Assembly (NCBI GenBank): GCA_027577415.1 | Contig: JANBQS010000639.1 | Coordinates: 1 to 14,182, forward strand | Source: Coemansia sp. RSA 922 | Lineage: Eukaryota; Kickxellomycota; Kickxellomycetes; Kickxellales; Kickxellaceae | Direction of reading: 5' to 3' | Length of the DNA stretch: 14,182 nucleotides | In this document: piece after piece, positions 1 through 6,917 of the stretch | Position numbering within the stretch: the stretch's first letter is position 1 | Layout of the letters: each line of letters opens with the position of its first letter | Program-made: the position numbers and the translations under genes | The notes under the pieces: model-generated | What the model saw: the letters and a program-made list of their open reading frames with translations, nothing else | Database searches by the model: none | Told to the model about the DNA's origin: nothing

Positions 1-3000
1 AGGTTGACGTTCTTCAGAGCGTAGTTTAGATCTGCGCCATACTTCATGCTAAAGTCGCGGAACTCAATTTTGCCATGAGGTGGCCATTGTGCAGATGGTC
101 GACAGCTATCAATTACGTATGGTGCTTCTGGATCACGCTCAGCTAGATTGCGGAACTCATTAATCTTTGCTAGTAGCCCAAAAGTGCTTGTGTAAAACGA
201 GGAAATAGCATCTACCTTCCTACTCATTGATCCACAGTTATCGCGGAACTCAGAAACATCGCCCGCCCTAATCGTGTACAGTCCAATCTTTGACATGGCA
301 ATATAGATATAAAGCAGTATCAAATGTAGTGCCGTTTTAGTAGATATGGATACTATATCATTTAGATTATAATATGCTGACCGGACCATGTCCAAGCGAG
401 TTTTGTTCTCGGCACCCTGAATGTAATTGTTAGTGAAATAAGGCTCTACTGCAAAGAGACGAATCATCTGAGTTCCCTTGCTAACCAAGCTCTTGTTGTG
501 GTCATAGTCTTTTCCTTCTTCCTTGCCCAGCTCCGCAATACGCTTATCTAATGGATCAAAAATGGATTTCATCACTTGGGACACCAACCAAAACAGCGGA
601 ACACAGGCAAGAAGCCAAGGAGAGGACCTTGCAATTCGGTATATCAACAAGAGGGCAGATATAGCATCTCCACAAGTATATGACAAATAGGCATATGTGC
701 TACTGGTAAATGTGCTGATTGCCCTAGTATGGTCGCTGCGAATATCACTATCTTGCTTACTTTCAAAGTATGTTAACGGCGCAAACAGCAGGCCTCTAAT
801 GAGATGGTTAGCAACTTTTTGTTCAAACCTGTCATTAATCAAAGCACTTTTAATATAATATTGAACCTTCCACATTAAAGAGCCGAATAAGTGGCTCAAT
901 GCTGTCACTCCAATATAAGCAAGTATTGCATTGCTGTCAGCCGTACTAGGATTGCTGTTGGCTCTTAACACATCAAGTCTATACGTATCAAGAATCGTTG
1001 TCGATATTATATCAAACATCATTGTCATTATTATAGTTGCAACTACTGGAAATCCACAAATGCGAATAGCATACATGGCATTACTCCAGTGTGACCACTG
1101 CTTTTGTGGTTTAGAGATATCACTAGTACTGGCTATCAAATCATTGCTCTTTTCAGTGATATTAATCATTTCCTTGTCAACTGAAGCCGGTGTTGCCTGT
1201 AGCTCATTGCTGGTGTTGGCAACATCCTTCTGCTTGGGCTTTATTTGTTCCTTAAACTTGAATGCAGTGTGGACTTGGGGTGTCTGCACTTTAACCGAGA
1301 CACAACCACCGTCCACAGTGGCAACTTGGTTGCAGAGTGGCAAAATGTTGTCTGCATTGGTAGTGACAAAACGCAGTTTATCACCCAACAATCCAGTGCT
1401 CAAGATAATATTGTCCAAGATGTGGCGCTTGACAATAGCATCCACTGCCGACAAAGGATCATCCAAGAAATAGATGTCAGCCTTAGAATACACAGTTCTC
1501 GCCAAAGCCAGACGAGCTCTCTGACCTCCTGAAATGTTCATGCCATTCTCACCAATAACAGTCATGTCACTATTTGGCCACATCTCCAAGTCGTCTGTTA
1601 GCGCACAAGCACTCAACACCTTCCAGTAGTAGTCCTCGTCATATTCACGCCCAAAGAGAATATTTGCACGCAGCGTGTCATTCATGATCCACGGCTGCTG
1701 CTCAAGGTATGCAATTCTACCAACCAACCTTCCTGTTCCTTGCGTCATTTCTACCTCACTGCACATGGCCAACAGTAGTGACGACTTTCCCGCACCAGTC
1801 TTGCCAACTATTGCCACCAATTCTCCAGCTCCAGCATTAAGGGTAACATCCGCAAGAACATTCATAGCATACTTCCCTGTTCCCCAGGTAAAGCTACAAT
1901 TATTCATCTCTACCAATGGACCAGCTTCGGAAGTGTCGTCTGAATGAGACAAAGAATTGAGATAGTCGCCTTTAAGCATGGTTTCAACCCCCTGATTGTC
2001 TTTAGTAATTCTTTTTAATCGAGATAGCGTGTAACTAATTGTGTCCATGCCACCTTGTATGTTTTGAATGAGAGAATAAATCTCCAGTATATTCGCATTG
2101 GACATGCCCACATTAGCCATAGTGAAAGTAGAGTGGGCATATATGGCTGCAAGTGCACTAATCTTATCAACAAGCATTTCGAATGTGTTTAGCATAGCCC
2201 AAATAAGTTGCATAATTGGTGCATACCAGGGAAGCTTTTTACTGGACATAAAAGATGGCTTGGGTGATAAGTTTGGAAACATTTTCTCCCAAGCAAATAT
2301 CTTGATGGATTTAATACCCTTGGTTATATCTCGTAAGTCTGACCCAGTGCTACTAGACCCACAGGACGCCATCCATGTATACTCGTCGCCTAAAAGAAAC
2401 CCTAGTCCAAGATAAACAAGTTTCAAAAGATGAGGCAATATAATTGCGATTATCACATAGTAACCAATGTGATTGTACAACATCCACCCTGACATAGCTA
2501 AAGAAAAGAGTGAGCTGAGTAGGCGCTCAACATCTTGTGGAAGCCTAGTTAAGGACCTAAGGTAGCCACTGGAAAATGAATAGCCAGATGATTTCTTCCT
2601 TAGCCCTAGCCTCTGCAATGGCAAGCGGAACACCTCAATGTTAATTGCATTATTTGCTCTGGTCATTTCGTTCGTAATATACTGGCGAGCTATGCTTTGC
2701 TGGTCATTCAGCAATTGAACGATCATAATGCGCGCAACGTCTGCAACAATCATATACATGCTATAGTTAGACAAGTCTTCGACGTTGTGCATAATGCTGC
2801 TGTTTAACTTGATCCGAAGTAGAGGTAAGAACTGTAGCAACAACCCGACGATGTACACTGGAATCATTGGACACCACATCATGCGGATAATGGCACGAAT
2901 AACAAAATACGACTCGTTGGTGTTGAGTTTGAACTCACTGTAGGCAGTGCGCAGCTGGAAACGTACAGGAAGCGGCCACATGTCATCGAGCGTAACTTGG

Positions 3001-3476
3001 TGCAACTTTTGCAGTTTGTGGAGGTAGCGTTCTTGGGCATATGTGCACTGTTGAAAGACTTGGTGTAGCAGGGATTTACTAGAAGCATCGAGGTTTACCA
3101 GCACTAGAACGCCATGTAGTAGAGCACATACTGCACTATTCCACACTTCGTTTGAACTATTCAGTGCTCGGTAAACGCCCAATAAATGGAATGCTTGGAA
3201 CCAAATGTAGCCAGTAGTCGAAGTAGACAGAGCAAATGACAAGAGCACGGCAGTTGAATATAGATGGCCAGTCCAAGCAGTAGATGAGTGAACGGCAAGC
3301 GCAGCAAGCACAGCACACGCTAGAAGAGATGACTTGCTGCCAAACCACTTGGACAATGGCGTCCTGTTTCGTAGGACTGCGTAAAGCGACATGGCTACAA
3401 CGGCAGAATCAGCGGCTGGGAGAGCAGAGCGCTGCAACACCGAGGTTGCTAAATAAAAGTATTCCTGGATAATCAT
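1..3476 (-). CDS. ABCC/MRP-family ABC transporter (partial, 3' end outside window)
   Basis: The minus frame is open for 1158 codons from the ATG at 3474-3476 to the left edge, with no stop or frameshift. About 130 residues of hydrophobic TMD0 come first. An L0-like linker with the motif DDMWPLP follows near residue 168, then TMD1. NBD1 has Walker A GKTGAGKSS (residues 558-566), PWIMNDTLRANILFG, the signature ISGGQRARLALAR (from 648) and Walker B FLDDPLSAVD with D672/D673. The usual catalytic Glu is Asp, and the H-loop reads VTTN with Asn707, both usual for NBD1 of fungal Ycf1/Bpt1-type pumps. TMD2 starts near residue 790. NBD2 begins with GKIEFRDFSMKYGADL and is cut before its Walker A. Known ABCC pumps move glutathione or other organic-anion conjugates, often into the vacuole; the substrate here is unknown. 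The start context (TCA before ATG) is weak, and Met29 (3390-3392, after GCC) is an alternative. The gene looks more AT-rich than those to its right. Confidence 0.93.
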   Translation of the reverse strand, partial: MIIQEYFYLATSVLQRSALPAADSAVVAMSLYAVLRNRTPLSKWFGSKSSLLACAVLAALAVHSSTAWTGHLYSTAVLLSFALSTSTTGYIWFQAFHLLGVYRALNSSNEVWNSAVCALLHGVLVLVNLDASSKSLLHQVFQQCTYAQERYLHKLQKLHQVTLDDMWPLPVRFQLRTAYSEFKLNTNESYFVIRAIIRMMWCPMIPVYIVGLLLQFLPLLRIKLNSSIMHNVEDLSNYSMYMIVADVARIMIVQLLNDQQSIARQYITNEMTRANNAINIEVFRLPLQRLGLRKKSSGYSFSSGYLRSLTRLPQDVERLLSSLFSLAMSGWMLYNHIGYYVIIAIILPHLLKLVYLGLGFLLGDEYTWMASCGSSSTGSDLRDITKGIKSIKIFAWEKMFPNLSPKPSFMSSKKLPWYAPIMQLIWAMLNTFEMLVDKISALAAIYAHSTFTMANVGMSNANILEIYSLIQNIQGGMDTISYTLSRLKRITKDNQGVETMLKGDYLNSLSHSDDTSEAGPLVEMNNCSFTWGTGKYAMNVLADVTLNAGAGELVAIVGKTGAGKSSLLLAMCSEVEMTQGTGRLVGRIAYLEQQPWIMNDTLRANILFGREYDEDYYWKVLSACALTDDLEMWPNSDMTVIGENGMNISGGQRARLALARTVYSKADIYFLDDPLSAVDAIVKRHILDNIILSTGLLGDKLRFVTTNADNILPLCNQVATVDGGCVSVKVQTPQVHTAFKFKEQIKPKQKDVANTSNELQATPASVDKEMINITEKSNDLIASTSDISKPQKQWSHWSNAMYAIRICGFPVVATIIMTMMFDIISTTILDTYRLDVLRANSNPSTADSNAILAYIGVTALSHLFGSLMWKVQYYIKSALINDRFEQKVANHLIRGLLFAPLTYFESKQDSDIRSDHTRAISTFTSSTYAYLSYTCGDAISALLLIYRIARSSPWLLACVPLFWLVSQVMKSIFDPLDKRIAELGKEEGKDYDHNKSLVSKGTQMIRLFAVEPYFTNNYIQGAENKTRLDMVRSAYYNLNDIVSISTKTALHLILLYIYIAMSKIGLYTIRAGDVSEFRDNCGSMSRKVDAISSFYTSTFGLLAKINEFRNLAERDPEAPYVIDSCRPSAQWPPHGKIEFRDFSMKYGADLNYALKNVN

Positions 3477-3927
3477 TGAAAAGCACAAGAGGCAACTATA
3501 TGACCAAGAAATGGAGTAGAGAAAAATTGAGTGAGGAGGTACAGAGAATTTTTTCTTGCCAGCAGTGGGCCTGCCTTTTAAACTTAAAAGGGTGTCCCCA
3601 TCTTTAGTTCGTGGGAGGAGGGAATAATTCTACGTCATCAACAAAAGAAGAGAAAAGAGTGCTTTAAAGAAAGAACTCGAGCTCCTTTGACCTTCAAGTC
3701 TCCGCTTAATTGCTCATGCCTTTGGAGTGCAGCTATCCAACTGCTTAATACTCTGGAGATCAGTCTAATTTTACTTTATTGTTAGAGCATGAAACATGTA
3801 TTCTTGTTTGCTGCGGTTCCCATGTGAGTCCCCCACACAACGCTAGATCTCTTACCTACTCTAGAGAAATATAGTACCCTTCTTCGTTTATAATTACTCT
3901 TTCTTTTGGTACACGGATATTGCAAAT
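3477..3927. promoter_or_regulatory. Divergent intergenic region, ABC transporter / Nudix gene
   Basis: This 451-bp stretch separates two divergent start codons, so it should carry both promoters. On the plus side, TTTATAATT at 3887-3895 lies about 35 bp before the Nudix ATG and could act as a TATA-like element. On the minus side the last 150 bp before the ABC start are pyrimidine-rich and contain TGACGTAG (3630-3637), a CRE/bZIP-like half site. Bases 3477-3629 are also open in frame with the transporter but lack an ATG. I see no tRNA or other RNA gene. The element assignments rest on short motifs only. Confidence 0.5.
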
Positions 3928-4494
3928 ATGTATACGTCGGAGCTTTTAGCCTTGCGTACTACCCAGACCGCTGCAGACTACATACTCTTGCTCACTGACG
4001 AGCCCAAGCCCCACCACATAGTCACCGGTGGCGCAATATCCCACGTCAACCACAGCATCCCCAGCGTACTGCTAGTTCAGCGTGCAGCTCATGAGCGCTC
4101 CTACCCAAACGAGTGGGAGATTCCCGGCGGACACGTTGACCCTGGCGAGTCAATCCTAGAGTCATTATCCCGCGAGATATACGAAGAGACAAATCTTGTA
4201 GTCACCAAGGTACTGTGCGAGTTTGAGGGCTTTCAATACTGGTCGACAAAGTATGAAGAGGGCGAATCCGATTTAGTCGATTCTACTTTGACAGTATGTA
4301 CTCTGCAGTTAAATTTTTGCGTGTTGGTGAGCGATACAAGCGCTATAAAACTGGACCCTAACGAGCACCAGCAGTATGCCTGGTGCACTAGCGAGACGCT
4401 GGAGCAGTTCAAAATGACTCCGACAATGAGGCAGGTGGTCAGAAACGCGCTGGACAGTTTAGGCTCCTTTTTATCTACCCTCCAAATTAACTAG
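3928..4494 (+). CDS. Nudix (MutT-like) hydrolase
   Basis: A 188-residue single-domain protein. The Nudix box spans residues 68-90: G68, E74, then R82-E83-I84-Y85-E86-E87, which gives the metal-binding REUXEE core (U = aliphatic). The final Gly of the consensus (GX5EX7REUXEEXGU) is Asn89 here. The strand SVLLVQR before the box and NEWEIPGGHVDPGES leading into it are typical of the fold. Nudix enzymes cleave nucleoside diphosphates linked to another group (damaged NTPs, NADH, ADP-ribose, CoA and others); nothing here fixes the substrate. There is no signal peptide or membrane segment, so it is probably soluble in cytosol or nucleus. The ATG has A at -3, and a TATA-like motif lies about 35 bp upstream. 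The gene is divergent from the ABC transporter and convergent with STE24. Confidence 0.9.
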   Translation: MYTSELLALRTTQTAADYILLLTDEPKPHHIVTGGAISHVNHSIPSVLLVQRAAHERSYPNEWEIPGGHVDPGESILESLSREIYEETNLVVTKVLCEFEGFQYWSTKYEEGESDLVDSTLTVCTLQLNFCVLVSDTSAIKLDPNEHQQYAWCTSETLEQFKMTPTMRQVVRNALDSLGSFLSTLQIN

Positions 4495-4588
4495 CCAAGA
4501 CTAGCCAAAGTTCTTTAGCAAAAAACATTATAGTGGCAAAATATATTTACCTACTCTGTCAGGGGGGTTTGCAGCTACAAAAAAAACA
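4495..4588. other. Short convergent 3' intergenic region, Nudix / STE24
   Basis: Only 94 bp separate the two convergent stop codons. The stretch is AT-rich with A-runs at both ends, and I see no AATAAA on either strand. Both 3' UTRs and poly(A) sites probably lie here or run into the opposite gene. Confidence 0.6.
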
Positions 4589-6277
4589 CTACTCTGTCTT
4601 TGGCGCAACATCAGGGTCGTTGATTGCGTTCAGACGCTCAACAAGTGGCGGATGCGAGTAGTGATAGGCAGAGTACATATGATCCGGGTTCATATTACCC
4701 TTATTCTCGATCTGCAACTTGATCAGACTCGAAGCGAGCTCCTTGCCATATCCCAACTTTTTCGAAAACTCGTCAGCCTCAAACTCATGCTTACGCGACA
4801 TAACGTTGCTAGCAAAAGTAAGCAGGCTGTCGAGCGGCTGATACAAATACTGGAAGAACGTAAACCCGATAAGAACCGGCATCGTGTCCATGCCAAACGA
4901 CCGATACATCGCCTCCTCGCCAATGAAATGGCTGAAGGCAAAGAATATGACAAACGTCTGCACCTGCACCGCGGACAGCATACGCAATACGTGGTTCTTC
5001 TTCCAGTGCCCGAGCTCGTGCCCGATAATCGCGACGATTTCCTCCGTAGTGCACTGCTCGATAAGCGTGTCAAACACCACTATACGCTTGCTCTTGAAGA
5101 ACCCAAAGACATAGGCGTTGCTGTGGCTCGAGCGCTTGCTGCCGTCGACCACATAGAGTTTCTTTAGCGGGAAGCCCAAACGAGATGCCAGTGCCTCAAT
5201 AGCGGTACGCAGCTCTCCTTCGGGAAGCGGCGAGAACTTGTTGAACATGGGCTGGATAAACGTCGGGTAGATTACGATAATCAAGAGCTGCACAGCCGCC
5301 AACAGAGCCCAGGCATACAAGTAGAACTGCGATCCAGTCTTGCCAATAACCCACAGGAACAGCGCCAAGATAGGGCTGCCCAGGAAGAACGTCAGCATGA
5401 GGTTCTTTGCCAAGTCGGAGAAGAAAAGCCCCGCAGTCTGCTTATTGAATCCGTGCTTCTTCTCGACAACAAACGTCGAGTACAGGTCAAAGGGCAGCGA
5501 CAGCATGGTCGAGATAAGCGTAGCTGCGACAAAGTAGGCGATCGAACGAGTGATTTCGTACTCGGCGCCCAATCCCAAGTGAGTCTGCATGGCATCTCCG
5601 ACGATGTTCCACATCCAGGGCGTCAGGTCGTAGACAATGATAGCCGTGGTCTGGAATTGCATAAAGAAATTCTTGACCAGCACAAGACTGCTCTTATCAA
5701 GACCATAGGCGCTAGCCTCCAGATACGCCTGACGCGAAACGAACTGCGCAATGGCCACCGGACGACGCACCTCGCGCAAGCGGTCACGCTGACGGATATC
5801 CAACATTGCCTCCCAAGCAAAAGTCAACCACGAAAACACCAATACACACGTCTTGTATGGTATGCGGTGCAGCATTTCGCCAAACCACGCCGAACTAATA
5901 GCAGCCAGCAAGCTCGCCTCCTCGATAGACTTGGGAAAGCCCTCCTTGGCCGCCGCCAAACACTCGGGCAGGCTGGCGAATAGAGCCGGCAGATTCTTCG
6001 CAAAATCGAATAGGGGCTGGCTTGCGGGGAAGACAGTAGGCAGATTTCCGGCAAATACGGCAACTAGAATCAGGCAAATGAAGAAAATGACAACTAAGCC
6101 CAGCCGGATGCCGTCAATTACATCGTCCAAAAAGCCCTTTTGCATTATCAGCGCAGCTTGCGCGTCGATGGCAGAGTTCGGATCATCGCCATACTTTTTC
6201 GCCAGTGTTTGAGAGGACTCGGCCTTGCTGGCCTTTGGCTGCGCCAGCGTCTGTTGCTCGCTGGTTTCCTCGCTCAT
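4589..6277 (-). CDS. STE24: CAAX prenyl protease 1 (Ste24/ZMPSTE24 zinc metalloprotease)
   Basis: A 562-residue multi-pass membrane protein of the M48 family. In fungi it sits in the ER/inner nuclear membrane, removes the AAX tripeptide from farnesylated proteins and trims the a-factor N-terminus. The zinc motif HELGH is at residues 420-424 and the third ligand is Glu498 in RKHEFEADEFSKKLGY. Other family blocks are VDGSKRSSHSNAYVFGF (377-393), KRIVVFDTL (397-405), QPMFNKFSPL (342-351) and YSAYHYSHPPLVERL near the C-terminus. From about residue 139 (RIPYKT) the protein aligns end to end with yeast Ste24. The first 138 residues are extra: a polar, Ser/Glu/Lys-rich start, a hydrophobic helix at 60-76 and an amphipathic stretch. 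Both Met1 (GCA before ATG) and Met135 (5873-5875, GAA before ATG) have purine at -3, so a canonical-length form from Met135 is possible. No intron is needed. Confidence 0.95.
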   Translation of the reverse strand: MSEETSEQQTLAQPKASKAESSQTLAKKYGDDPNSAIDAQAALIMQKGFLDDVIDGIRLGLVVIFFICLILVAVFAGNLPTVFPASQPLFDFAKNLPALFASLPECLAAAKEGFPKSIEEASLLAAISSAWFGEMLHRIPYKTCVLVFSWLTFAWEAMLDIRQRDRLREVRRPVAIAQFVSRQAYLEASAYGLDKSSLVLVKNFFMQFQTTAIIVYDLTPWMWNIVGDAMQTHLGLGAEYEITRSIAYFVAATLISTMLSLPFDLYSTFVVEKKHGFNKQTAGLFFSDLAKNLMLTFFLGSPILALFLWVIGKTGSQFYLYAWALLAAVQLLIIVIYPTFIQPMFNKFSPLPEGELRTAIEALASRLGFPLKKLYVVDGSKRSSHSNAYVFGFFKSKRIVVFDTLIEQCTTEEIVAIIGHELGHWKKNHVLRMLSAVQVQTFVIFFAFSHFIGEEAMYRSFGMDTMPVLIGFTFFQYLYQPLDSLLTFASNVMSRKHEFEADEFSKKLGYGKELASSLIKLQIENKGNMNPDHMYSAYHYSHPPLVERLNAINDPDVAPKTE

Positions 6278-6583
6278 TGCAGCTCGGGGTTAATAATAAT
6301 ATTAGAAATGCGAAAAAAGGATCCGAGGTTAGATTGCGAAAAGAAGAGGAAATGCAGTCTGACAAAAAGAAGAGTACCGGAACGGTTTAGATGAGCTCCA
6401 AGAAAAAAATTAAACGAATAACGGGAGAACAGGGAGAAAATAAAAGCAGGGTGTGGGGGGAGGAGTGGAGTTACAGAATTCTTCAAAACAGTGTGATCTG
6501 ATCCTAACGTCTGAAAAAAGATATCTTTTGTTTTTTCTCTTTACGGATTTAACTACAATTTATTTATTTCTTATTTATTGACG
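6278..6583. promoter_or_regulatory. Divergent intergenic region, STE24 / mL53
   Basis: This 306-bp stretch lies between divergent start codons and should hold both promoters. It is purine-rich on the plus strand near STE24 and T-rich with TTTATTTATTT just before the mL53 ATG. It contains a perfect 14-bp palindrome, AAAAGATATCTTTT (6516-6529), about 55 bp before mL53. The role of any element is inferred from position alone; no RNA gene is visible. Confidence 0.5.
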
Positions 6584-6886
6584 ATGCTCAAACAAATAAC
6601 AAACGTACGCGTTTCCTTCTGCCCGTTCTCCAGAAACACGACGTCGACCAAGGTGTTTTTAAATCGCGTGCTCTCAAAGGAAAACAGCACCGCCAACCCT
6701 TCTTGCAAAATCGACGTAGTAACGACCAACTTTGCCAAAGACCCATCGACGATTGATGTCACTTTTAAGGATGGAAAGAAATTCCATATCAGCAGCACCG
6801 CCAAACTAAGCGGTGACGATATTATTGCCCAGGTACAAAAGTACTCTAAGCGGCTCAGCCAGCAAGAAGATCTCCAGGGCCAGTAA
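6584..6886 (+). CDS. MRPL44: Mitochondrial large-subunit ribosomal protein mL53
   Basis: A 100-residue protein with the compact thioredoxin-like fold of the L51/S25/CI-B8 group. The N-terminal block ITNVRVSFCPFSRN matches the diagnostic start of mL53 (human MRPL53 has VRVQFCPF). STKVFLNRV and the later IDVTFKDGKKFHI strand also fit in order and spacing. The length agrees with yeast MRPL44 (about 98 residues). It should be imported into mitochondria and sit in the large mitoribosomal subunit. No long presequence is seen; the basic, hydrophobic first helix may serve for targeting. I chose the ATG at 6584, with A at -3, over an upstream in-frame TTG at 6578. The gene is convergent with TRS120, with 31 bp between the stop codons. 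Confidence 0.9.
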   Translation: MLKQITNVRVSFCPFSRNTTSTKVFLNRVLSKENSTANPSCKIDVVTTNFAKDPSTIDVTFKDGKKFHISSTAKLSGDDIIAQVQKYSKRLSQQEDLQGQ

Positions 6887-6917
6887 CTACTATCAAAAAA
6901 AAAATACATTATTTCCA
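6887..6917. other. 31-bp convergent gap, mL53 / TRS120
   Basis: Only 31 bp lie between the two convergent stop codons. They include a run of ten A (6895-6904) and no AATAAA on either strand. At least one mRNA very probably reaches into the opposite coding region. Confidence 0.7.

Noticed and set aside
931..1473. 180-codon plus-strand open frame with hydrophobic stretches
   Set aside because: It is antisense to the NBD1-TMD2 part of the ABC transporter, and its hydrophobicity mirrors the transporter's codons.
1..3476. Possibility that the ABC transporter is a pseudogene or frameshifted
   Set aside because: The frame read codon by codon from 3476 to base 1 stays in register with no stop, and all NBD1 motifs are present; the gene simply runs off the window.
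3477..3927. tRNA, other RNA gene or CRISPR-like repeats in intergenic regions
   Set aside because: No cloverleaf-like or evenly spaced repeat pattern was visible here, in 6278-6583 or in 12162-12430.
5453..5983. 176-codon plus-strand open frame within STE24
   Set aside because: It is antisense to conserved Ste24 membrane segments and has no recognisable domain.
6578..6580. TTG as the mL53 start
   Set aside because: The ATG at 6584 has a good context and gives the length expected for mL53.
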